Below the pieces are notes generated by a model. The model saw nothing but the letters and a program-made list of their open reading frames with translations. It did no database searches and had not been told where the DNA came from. Of a DNA stretch of 8,931 bases, positions 1 to 6,041 are shown piece after piece. The stretch spans positions 1 to 8,931 of the forward strand of contig CANKNK010000057.1 in the NCBI GenBank assembly GCA_947483455.1. Reading direction: 5' to 3'. A program made the translations under genes and the position numbers. Every line of letters starts with the position of its first letter. Within the stretch, counting starts at the first letter, position 1. The DNA comes from Comamonadaceae bacterium. GTDB taxonomy: Bacteria; Pseudomonadota; Gammaproteobacteria; Burkholderiales; Burkholderiaceae_C.

Positions 1-1569
1 ATCGTGGCCTCCATCGTGCTGGGCCGCCCGGTCAAGTGGGTGGAAGACCGCATCGAGAATTTGTCCTCCACCGGCTTTGCCCGTGACTACCACATGACAG
101 GCGAACTGGCTGCGACCGCCGACGGCAAGATTTTGGCGCTGCGCACCAATGTCATCGCCGACCACGGCGCCTTTGACGCCTGTGCCGACCCGACCAAATT
201 CCCAGCGGGCATGTTCCATATCTGCACCGGCAGCTATGACATCGCCAACGCCTATTGCAAGGTCGATGGCGTCTATACCAATAAAGCACCTGGTGGCGTG
301 GCCTACCGCTGCTCATTCCGCGTCACCGAAGCGGTGTACCTGGTCGAACGCATGGTCGATGTGCTGGCGCAAAAACTGGGCATGGACAAAGCCGAGATCC
401 GCGCGAAAAACTTTATCAAGCGCGAACAATTCCCCTACAACTCCGCCTTGGGCTTCGAATACGATTCGGGCGACTACCAAACCGCGCTGGACAAAGTGCT
501 CGACGCGGTGGACTACAAGGCACTGCGCGCCGAGCAAGCCGTCAAACGCGCCGACCCCAATTGCCCCACGCTCATGGGCATTGGCCTGGTGACGTTTACG
601 GAAGTGGTGGGCGCGGGGCCGAGCAAGATGTGTGACATCTTGGGTGTGGGCATGTTTGACTCCTGCGAAATTCGCGTACATCCCACCGGCAGTGCGATTG
701 CGCGCATGGGCACGATTTCGCAAGGCCAGGGGCACCAGACCACCTACGCGCAAATCATCGCTACCGAGCTGGGTATTTCTTCGGAAATCATCCAGGTCGA
801 AGAAGGCGATACCAGCACCGCACCTTACGGTTTGGGCACCTATGGCTCGCGCTCCACACCGGTAGCCGGTGCGGCGATTGCGATGGCGGCGCGCAAAATC
901 CACGCAAAGGCCAAGAAGATTGCGGCGCATTTGATGGAAGTGAGCGAAGCGGATTTGGAGTGGGAAATCGACCGCTTCAAACTGCGCGGCGACGACGCCA
1001 AGTACAAGACCATGACGCAAATTGCCTGGGCCGCTTACAACAGCCCACCCCCCGGCCTAGAGCCAGGGCTGGAAGCGGTGCATTACTACGACCCGCCCAA
1101 CTTCACTTTCCCCTTTGGTATTTACCTGTGCGTGGTGGACATCGACAAGGGCACGGGAGAGACCAAAATCCGGCGTTTTTATGCGCTAGACGATTGCGGC
1201 ACCCGCATCAACCCCATGATCATCGACGGCCAAATCCACGGCGGCTTGACCGAAGGTTTTGCGGTTGCGATGGGACAGCTCCTGTCGTTCGACAAACAGG
1301 GCAATATCCAGGGCAATTCGCTGATGGACTATTTCCTGCCCACTGCCGTCGAGACCCCGCATTGGGAAACTGACCACACGGTAACGCCTTCGCCACACCA
1401 CCCTATCGGTGCCAAAGGCGTGGCCGAATCCCCCCACGTGGGCAGCATCCCTACTTTCACCAGCGCCATGGTCGATGCCTTTGCGCACTTAGGCGTGACG
1501 CACTTCAATATGCCGCACACTGCCTACCGCGTTTGGCAGCAACTGAAGAAAGCGGGCCTTAACACCTGA
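1..1569 (+). CDS. coxL: Aerobic CO dehydrogenase large subunit, form I (5'-truncated by window edge)
   Basis: Catalytic Mo subunit of the CO dehydrogenase of aerobic CO oxidisers (xanthine oxidase family); it oxidises CO with water to CO2 at a Cu-S-Mo centre bound to molybdopterin cytosine dinucleotide. The frame is open from base 1, giving 522 residues. The form I signature AYRCSFR is encoded at 301-321; its Cys (codon 310-312) is the Cu ligand in this family. Counting from the Cys388 numbering of the Oligotropha enzyme (about 809 residues), roughly 284 N-terminal residues lie outside the window, so the C-terminus is full length. Cofactor-contacting segments such as ISQGQGHQTTYAQ (encoded from about 715) and TYGSRSTPVAGA (from about 838) are present. 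GAKGVAESPHVGS (1408-1446) contains the conserved active-site Glu (codon 1426-1428). The small and medium subunits (coxS, coxM) are expected upstream. All visible key residues are intact, so an active enzyme is likely. Confidence 0.96.
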   Translation: MVASIVLGRPVKWVEDRIENLSSTGFARDYHMTGELAATADGKILALRTNVIADHGAFDACADPTKFPAGMFHICTGSYDIANAYCKVDGVYTNKAPGGVAYRCSFRVTEAVYLVERMVDVLAQKLGMDKAEIRAKNFIKREQFPYNSALGFEYDSGDYQTALDKVLDAVDYKALRAEQAVKRADPNCPTLMGIGLVTFTEVVGAGPSKMCDILGVGMFDSCEIRVHPTGSAIARMGTISQGQGHQTTYAQIIATELGISSEIIQVEEGDTSTAPYGLGTYGSRSTPVAGAAIAMAARKIHAKAKKIAAHLMEVSEADLEWEIDRFKLRGDDAKYKTMTQIAWAAYNSPPPGLEPGLEAVHYYDPPNFTFPFGIYLCVVDIDKGTGETKIRRFYALDDCGTRINPMIIDGQIHGGLTEGFAVAMGQLLSFDKQGNIQGNSLMDYFLPTAVETPHWETDHTVTPSPHHPIGAKGVAESPHVGSIPTFTSAMVDAFAHLGVTHFNMPHTAYRVWQQLKKAGLNT

Positions 1570-1591
1570 GTCGCTGCATTGCGCAGCCCCG

Positions 1592-1632
1592 GGGCCGGTG
1601 CGCGCAAGCGTGCCCGCCCTTTTCCTTTTTTT
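1592..1632 (+). terminator. Hairpin with T-rich tail between coxL and coxG (terminator or attenuator)
   Basis: Stem arms are GGGC + GGTGCGC (1592-1603, with one unpaired C at 1596) and GCGTGCC + GCCC (1608-1619, with one unpaired C at 1615). They enclose a GCAA tetraloop (1604-1607). The stem has eleven pairs, two of them G-T type, around a single C-C mismatch. It is followed directly by TTTTCC and a run of seven T (1620-1632). This is a good match to an intrinsic terminator 22 bases after the coxL stop. As the following gene is cox-related and on the same strand, partial termination that lowers expression of the accessory genes is as likely as a full stop. Confidence 0.75.
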
Positions 1633-1652
1633 AAACAGCAGAAAGTACATGC

Positions 1653-2309
1653 ATGGAAGTCGTGATTGAAAAGCAGTACCCGGTCAGTGCCGGCATTCCC
1701 GCGGCCTGGGCCGTGTTGTCAGATATGCATGCGCTGGCCACGTGCATGCCCGGCGCGCAGATAACCGAAGACATTGACGCCACCCACTTCATGGGCAGCG
1801 TGCGCGTGAAAGTCGGGCCCGCCGTGGCCGCATTTGCCGGAACGATTGAAATCCTGGCGCTGGACGCAGCTACGCACACGCTGAAGATGCTGGGCAAAGG
1901 CGCAGACAAAGGCGGCTCTTCCGCATCCATGGAATTGACCGCTTCTTTGCTGCCCGGAGAAAACGGGCACTGCGTTCTGGCTGGCCATGCGGCGGTCATC
2001 GTGAACGGCAAATTCGCCCAGTTTGGCGGGCGCATGATGAACTCGGTGTCCGACATGATCCTGGCGCAGTTTGCTGAGGTGTTTTCGCAAAAAGCGCAGG
2101 CCTTGCAAGCCAGTGCGCCTGCGGGTGCGGCGGACGCGGGTGGCTCGCGCGCCACTGGCGATCAGGCGCATCAAGCCAGTCCGGGCGCCGCAGTGCCTGT
2201 TGCGCCGACCGCGCCAGTCGTGGCCACTGAATTCAATGCGCTAGGCCTGGTCTGGGCATTGGTCAAGCAATTTTTTGCCGGCCTGTTCGGCAAAAAGCCC
2301 AAAGCATGA
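1653..2309 (+). CDS. coxG: CoxG-like SRPBCC-domain CO dehydrogenase accessory protein
   Basis: 218 residues. CoxG proteins (CO dehydrogenase subunit G family) are needed for coupling CO dehydrogenase to the respiratory chain; they have been linked to membrane attachment and to carrying quinone to the enzyme. Residues 1-150 fit the SRPBCC lipid-binding fold: an opening strand (EVVIEKQYPV), a helix with PAAWAVLSD, then CMPGAQI at 31-37, which is characteristic of the family. Residues about 151-192 are an Ala/Gly/Pro-rich linker. Residues 194-214 form a Trp/Phe/Leu-rich helix ending in GKKPKA, a plausible membrane anchor. The ATG at 1653 has only a weak purine-rich ribosome site (GAAAG, about seven bases upstream). 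An ATG at 1649 is out of frame and closes after six codons. The stop overlaps the coxD start by four bases. In Oligotropha coxG lies after coxF; here it directly follows coxL. Confidence 0.9.
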   Translation: MEVVIEKQYPVSAGIPAAWAVLSDMHALATCMPGAQITEDIDATHFMGSVRVKVGPAVAAFAGTIEILALDAATHTLKMLGKGADKGGSSASMELTASLLPGENGHCVLAGHAAVIVNGKFAQFGGRMMNSVSDMILAQFAEVFSQKAQALQASAPAGAADAGGSRATGDQAHQASPGAAVPVAPTAPVVATEFNALGLVWALVKQFFAGLFGKKPKA

Positions 2310-3262
2310 GTCAGGCGCCTTTGCCGCCTAGCCCACAGGGCTTGCGCGAGCAATTATTTGGCGCTGGCTATATCGCCGACGAGGATGTGGCCAGCCTGGT
2401 CTGGATGGCTTTGTCGCTAGAGCGGCCCATGCTGATCGAAGGTGAGGCCGGCGTGGGCAAGACGGCCATTGCTGCTGCTTGTGCACGCGCTTTGGGCCGG
2501 CCGCTGCTGCGCCTGCAATGCTATGAGGGCCTGGACCTGGGGCAAGCGGTGTATGAGTGGAATTACAGCCGCCAGCTGTTGGAGATCCGCCTCACCGAAG
2601 CGGGCTCTGGCAGCGCGGCTGCTGCTTCCGGTAGCGGGCAAGACGCTTTGCGCAGCAATTTGTTTTCTGAGGCCTTTTTGCTGCAACGCCCTTTGCTGCA
2701 AGCCATACGCAGCGAAGTGCCTTGCGTCTTGCTGATTGACGAAATCGACCGCGCGGACGAGGCTTTTGAAGCGTTTTTGCTGGAAATGCTGTCGGAGTTT
2801 CAGATCAGCATTCCCGAATTAGGCACCTTAAGCGCGCGCAGCAAACCGCTGGTGGTGCTGACCAGCAATGGCACACGCGATTTGTCGGATGCGCTGCGCC
2901 GCCGCTGCCTGTTTCATTACCTGGACTTTCCCAGCCTGGCGCGTGAAATGCACATTGTGCGCACCCTGGTACCCGAAGCAGCCAGCCGCCTGGTGGAAGA
3001 AGCGGTGGCCTTTGTGCAGCGCCTGCGTAAAGAAGACTTAGACAAAACGCCGGGCATTGCCGAAACCCTGGACTGGGTGCGCGTGCTCTTCAAACTCGGG
3101 CTGCAAGAACTGCCGCAAGACCCTGCGCTGCTGAGTCATTCTCTGGCCGCACTGCTGAAAACGCGCAACGACCGCTGGGGCGTGACGCCCGAGCGCGTGG
3201 CCAAGCTGATAGACGGCCCGCGTATTGGCCAGGACGTGGGCGTGGCTGGCGGCTTCAAGTAA
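2306..3262 (+). CDS. coxD: CoxD, MoxR-type AAA+ ATPase for CO dehydrogenase metal-centre maturation
   Basis: 318 residues, cytoplasmic. CoxD is an AAA+ chaperone-like ATPase required for building the Cu-S-Mo centre of CO dehydrogenase, probably acting with the VWA protein CoxE, as MoxR/VWA pairs do in general. Visible motifs: Walker A GEAGVGKT (46-53), Walker B VLLIDE (141-146), sensor 1 with TSN (186-188), and the arginine-rich segment DALRRRC (195-201), which may supply the arginine finger. The sequence CYEGLDLGQAVYEWNY (72-87) is typical of the MoxR/CoxD branch. A Ser/Gly/Ala-rich insert (about 100-112) precedes the helix leading to Walker B and probably forms a loop. The start ATG overlaps the coxG stop (ATGA), and I see no Shine-Dalgarno sequence, so translation is probably coupled. 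The length is close to the roughly 295 residues of known CoxD. Confidence 0.93.
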   Translation: MSQAPLPPSPQGLREQLFGAGYIADEDVASLVWMALSLERPMLIEGEAGVGKTAIAAACARALGRPLLRLQCYEGLDLGQAVYEWNYSRQLLEIRLTEAGSGSAAAASGSGQDALRSNLFSEAFLLQRPLLQAIRSEVPCVLLIDEIDRADEAFEAFLLEMLSEFQISIPELGTLSARSKPLVVLTSNGTRDLSDALRRRCLFHYLDFPSLAREMHIVRTLVPEAASRLVEEAVAFVQRLRKEDLDKTPGIAETLDWVRVLFKLGLQELPQDPALLSHSLAALLKTRNDRWGVTPERVAKLIDGPRIGQDVGVAGGFK

Positions 3263-3276
3263 GCGCTTGCCCGGCC

Positions 3277-4485
3277 ATGCAGCCCACCGCGACCGACCCG
3301 CGCCAGCAATTGGCTGACTTCGCGCACTACTTGCGCGAACACGGCTTTGCCTTGGGTTTTGCCGAAATCAATTTGATGCTGCGCGCCGCCAGTGCCCTGC
3401 CGCTAACGCAATGGAAACGCACCGAGGCCTTGTGGCGCGCGATTGCCAGCGGTAGCCAAGCGCAATGGGCCAAGTACCCCGACCTACACCAGGCCTTTTG
3501 GTTCCCGCACAAGGTGCGTGGCACGGCCCGCACCTCGGGCTTGCAACACAAGCCACGTCATTTGCAGCAACTGGTGCAGCAAATGCACGAGGACATGGCG
3601 CAGCAAGCCGGCAACACGCCGCCGGGCCAGCCGCAAAGCAGTTTGGGCCAGGCTGACGATGCGGCAGTAGGCGACCGCGAGACCGGCAGCGAAAGCCAGC
3701 GCGCCCAAGCCGGTGCCAGCCGCAATGCCGCGCCCGATGAACGCGATTTTGCGGACTGGCTGCCCGGCGATCTGGACCGGTTTGAACCCTTGGTGCGTGC
3801 GCTCAAAAGGCGTATGCACACCCAACTCACGCGCCGTCGCCAGCATGAATTACACGCCGGCACAGTCCACCTGCGCCGCTCCATGCGCGCGGCTCTGGCC
3901 AGCGGCGGCGAGCTGATTGCCCTGCACCGCACCCAGCCGCGCCGCCGCACACCACGGGTGGCGGTTTTGGTAGATGTCAGCCGCTCGATGGAAGTACATG
4001 CGCAATTTTTTCTGCGCCTGAGTCGCGCTTTTGTGGAAGTGCTGCAAGCGCGGGCCTTTGTGTTTCATACCCGGCTGGCCGAAGTCACGCCTCTCATGAA
4101 GCAGCGCAGCGAGCGCGTACAAGAAAAAATCAATGCCGTCACCTTTGGCTTTGGAGGCGGCACGCGCATCGCGTCCTGCTTGCAGGAAGCCGTGGACTTG
4201 CACATGGGCCGCTGGTTGCGCCGGGGCGATGTGTTTTTAGTCTTTAGCGATGGTTATGACACTGACCCACCGCAGGCCTTAGGGCAATTGCTGGCACGCC
4301 TGCATGCGCGCGGCGTGCGCGTGTGCTGGTTGCACCCGACCAAAGCATTGCCCCAATCCGAGGCCATGCAAGGCGCACTGCCTTTTATCTACCGTGCCAT
4401 GCCGGCCCATAATCTGGCCAGTCTTGCGCGCCTGCCCGATTTACTGCGCAGCACGATTTTTTCCAACCACACACACAAGGCCTAA
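3277..4485 (+). CDS. coxE: CoxE, von Willebrand factor A domain protein
   Basis: 402 residues, cytoplasmic, no signal peptide. CoxE is the VWA-domain partner of the CoxD ATPase in maturation of CO dehydrogenase. The C-terminal half carries a full metal-ion-dependent adhesion site (MIDAS): DVSRS (D233, S235, S237), T296 in GGGTRI, and D325 in FSDGYD. The N-terminal half is helical, with the conserved stretch FAEINLMLRAAS (28-39) and the Trp/Phe-rich segment AFWFPH (73-78). A Gln/Ser/Ala-rich low-complexity stretch (about 108-150) separates the two parts. A basic segment (KRRMHTQLTRRRQHEL, 177-192) leads into the VWA domain. The gene starts 14 bases after coxD with no strong ribosome site and ends two bases before the next gene, so it sits in the same transcript. 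Confidence 0.93.
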   Translation: MQPTATDPRQQLADFAHYLREHGFALGFAEINLMLRAASALPLTQWKRTEALWRAIASGSQAQWAKYPDLHQAFWFPHKVRGTARTSGLQHKPRHLQQLVQQMHEDMAQQAGNTPPGQPQSSLGQADDAAVGDRETGSESQRAQAGASRNAAPDERDFADWLPGDLDRFEPLVRALKRRMHTQLTRRRQHELHAGTVHLRRSMRAALASGGELIALHRTQPRRRTPRVAVLVDVSRSMEVHAQFFLRLSRAFVEVLQARAFVFHTRLAEVTPLMKQRSERVQEKINAVTFGFGGGTRIASCLQEAVDLHMGRWLRRGDVFLVFSDGYDTDPPQALGQLLARLHARGVRVCWLHPTKALPQSEAMQGALPFIYRAMPAHNLASLARLPDLLRSTIFSNHTHKA

Positions 4486-4487
4486 GC

Positions 4488-5168
4488 ATGGGATGTTTAC
4501 TCAAACAAGGTGGCGGACTTTATGCTCGCTTGCGCATTGGCGCGGTGCTGCTGGCCGCTGGCCAGGGCAGCCGCATGGGCGGTGTCGCCAAGTCGCTGAT
4601 CACGCTGCAAGGCGTGCCGCTCATCAAGCGCCAATTGATTGCGCTGAGCGGCGCCGGGGTTGATGAAGTGGTGGTGGTCACTGGCTATGCGCGCGATGCG
4701 GTGGAAGCCAGTATTGCCTCCTTTCCCGTGAGCCTAGCCCATAACCCGGACTTCGCGCTGGGCCAGCAAAGCTCGGTGCGCTGTGGCCTGCATGCTTTGC
4801 GCGGCAATTTTGACGCGGTGCTGGTAGCCCTGGCGGATCAACCGCTTTTAGGCGCTGCCGATTTGACGGAGTTGATCGCCGCCTTCAAAAAGCGCGCCAG
4901 CGGACATGTGCTGGTACCTATGGTCGACGGGCAGCGCGGCAACCCCTTGGTGATGGACGAGGTAGCCCTGGCCGACATCCGCGCCAGTGACGTCAACCTG
5001 GCCTGCCGCCACTTTGTCGAAAACCAGCCGGCTTTGGTGCATCTGCACCATACCAGTAACACGCGCTTTGTCACCGACCTGGATACGCTGCAAGACATCG
5101 AGGCCCTGGCCACGCGCACCGGCTGGAAGCTGGAATTGCCCCAAGCACTGGCAGCGGTGCACGCATGA
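4488..5168 (+). CDS. MocA-like molybdenum cofactor cytidylyltransferase
   Basis: 226 residues of the MobA/MocA nucleotidyltransferase fold. MocA enzymes transfer CMP from CTP to Mo-molybdopterin, giving molybdopterin cytosine dinucleotide, the form of cofactor bound by CoxL, so the role fits the cluster. Motifs: nucleotide-binding loop VLLAAGQGSRMGG (20-32) with Lys35, GQQSSVRCGL (92-101), metal-binding ADQP (116-119), RGNPLV (150-155) and DLDT (197-200). Specificity for CTP rather than GTP is inferred from context and overall resemblance to the MocA branch; no mutational signature proves it. The ATG at 4488 lies two bases after the coxE stop, with AAGG about eight bases upstream. The first 17 residues precede the usual family start, so a later TTG at 4530 is possible but has no well-placed ribosome site. 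A MocA-like gene is often found beside Mo hydroxylase genes. Confidence 0.85.
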   Translation: MGCLLKQGGGLYARLRIGAVLLAAGQGSRMGGVAKSLITLQGVPLIKRQLIALSGAGVDEVVVVTGYARDAVEASIASFPVSLAHNPDFALGQQSSVRCGLHALRGNFDAVLVALADQPLLGAADLTELIAAFKKRASGHVLVPMVDGQRGNPLVMDEVALADIRASDVNLACRHFVENQPALVHLHHTSNTRFVTDLDTLQDIEALATRTGWKLELPQALAAVHA

Positions 5169-5203
5169 GCGGGGCCTCAGAGCTGACCGGCGTGAGGCCA
5201 TGA
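5165..5203 (+). other. Twelve-codon open frame bridging two genes (possible coupling leader)
   Basis: The frame ATG at 5165 to TGA at 5201-5203 encodes MSGASELTGVRP. Its ATG overlaps the stop of the cytidylyltransferase gene (ATGA, 5165-5168). Its own stop overlaps the ATG of the next gene (ATGA, 5200-5203). A ribosome finishing the upstream gene could therefore step through this frame to the next start, which otherwise has only GAGG two bases ahead of it, too close for a good ribosome site. No function for the peptide itself is suggested. The arrangement is seen directly; that it is translated is inference, and chance is possible for so short a frame. Confidence 0.35.
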
Positions 5204-5904
5204 AAGAGGACATAAGCAAGACCTTCACCGGCCAATGGCCGGTGCCCATGGGGCGGCACCGCTTTTCCGGCGCGGCCGATATCAACCCGGTGCTCTCGCG
5301 CGCTTTTGCCAGTATGCGCGCCACCGATGTAGCCCTGCACCCGGAGCGCGCTGGTGCGTTTTATGCCAGCGAGGATGATTTGCTAAACCGGGTGGACGTG
5401 CCCGAGTTCCGTGCCCTGGTGCAGTTCATCGTGCAGTCCTTGCAAGACACCGCACAACGCGCCAACGCCCAGGTCTGGCCACCGGGCCAGCAACCGCTGC
5501 AATTGCTGCTGAGCGGCGTGTGGTTTCAGATCCAAAACGGCGCCGCTTTTCATGATGTGCACACCCACGGCAATTGCTCTTGGTCTGGCGTGTATTACCT
5601 GCAAATCGACCCACCGGAACAACGCGCCAAGCACGCGCAGTGGGGCGCGCACAACGGCGTGACGCGCTTTTACAGCCCCATGTTCCCGCTGTTGGGCGGT
5701 GCGCACATGGACATGGGCAATGCTTTCATGCAAAACGCCACGCTAGACATCAGCCCGCAAGAAGGTGAGCTGATACTTTTCCCTGCATTTCTGCCGCACA
5801 AAGCCATGCCCTATCAGGGCGAGCGAGAGCGCATCATCCTGTCCTTCAACGCGCAAATCCACGCGCCACAAGGCAATCAGATTTACCGCTACACGGGGAC
5901 TTGA
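5200..5904 (+). CDS. Putative 2OG-Fe(II) oxygenase family protein at the end of the cox cluster
   Basis: 234 residues, no signal peptide. The C-terminal half resembles the TIGR02466/PF13759 group of putative 2-oxoglutarate-Fe(II) oxygenases. It has HTHGNCSWSGVYYLQ (121-135, the family's H-x-H...SGVYY block), then GELILFPAFLPHKAMPY (189-205) with His200, and ERERIILSFN (208-217) with Arg211 as the likely 2-oxoglutarate anchor. The N-terminal part (INPVLSRAF, then Ala/Gln-rich helices) also fits. Substrate and reaction are unknown for this family, and I infer none. The family's usual acidic residue in a 'f-DP' block appears here as FYSP (157-160), so the metal site may be H-x-H plus H rather than H-x-D plus H. 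ATG at 5200 is the only sensible start; the open frame extends upstream to 4987 only inside the previous gene. The gene follows the cytidylyltransferase after 31 bases, suggesting co-transcription. Confidence 0.72.
   Translation: MKEDISKTFTGQWPVPMGRHRFSGAADINPVLSRAFASMRATDVALHPERAGAFYASEDDLLNRVDVPEFRALVQFIVQSLQDTAQRANAQVWPPGQQPLQLLLSGVWFQIQNGAAFHDVHTHGNCSWSGVYYLQIDPPEQRAKHAQWGAHNGVTRFYSPMFPLLGGAHMDMGNAFMQNATLDISPQEGELILFPAFLPHKAMPYQGERERIILSFNAQIHAPQGNQIYRYTGT
5226..5244 (+). repeat. Perfect inverted repeat in the start of the oxygenase gene
   Basis: CACCGGCCA and TGGCCGGTG flank a single A, giving a 19-base perfect inverted repeat that in RNA would form a stem of eight or nine pairs, beginning 26 bases after the start codon. 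It encodes part of TFTGQWPVP. It could affect translation initiation or mRNA stability; it may equally be a by-product of GC-rich codon choice. Confidence 0.5.
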
Positions 5905-6041
5905 TGCGGGCGGCGCGATCGCGCCACTTCTTTCGCTGGCACTTCCAATCTTGCGTCTTTGCGCGCCACCCTAAAGCGTGCGACGTCGCATCGCAGGGCC
6001 TTGGTGCGCCACCGCAATTCCTGCCTGACTTCGCAGCTCAC
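5889..6041 (-). other. Short basic open frame after the dehydrogenase gene (doubtful)
   Basis: Reading right to left, GTG at 6041-6039 overlaps the alcohol dehydrogenase stop and opens a 50-codon frame ending in TAG at 5891-5889, inside the end of the oxygenase-like gene. The product would be very basic (many Arg/Lys). Residues 22-30 (RFRVARKDA) resemble the segment RFGVAREDG of the CusF-like protein, and the DNA matches there too (see findings). It could be a decayed duplicate, a small real gene or chance. There is no convincing ribosome site. Confidence 0.15.
5905..6037. other. Convergent intergenic region with two perfect palindromes
   Basis: These 133 bases lie between the ends of the oxygenase-like gene (+) and the alcohol dehydrogenase gene (-). 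GGCGCGATCGCGCC (5912-5925) is a 14-base perfect palindrome directly after the + strand stop. TGCGACGTCGCA (5979-5990) is a 12-base perfect palindrome. The first could act as a bidirectional hairpin, but it is followed only by ACTTCTTTC, so it is a poor intrinsic terminator on either strand. No other clear terminator was found here, and transcripts from both sides may run into each other. Confidence 0.5.

Noticed and set aside
313..1020. Long - strand open frame (235 codons) opposite coxL
   Set aside because: Antisense shadow; coxL is certain and the translation has no family resemblance.
1631..2174. Two overlapping - strand open frames opposite coxG
   Set aside because: Shadows of coxG codon bias, without motifs or plausible ribosome sites.
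4987..5199. N-terminal extension of the oxygenase-like protein upstream of 5200
   Set aside because: The frame runs inside the cytidylyltransferase gene, encodes nothing family-like, and the protein match begins after the ATG at 5200.
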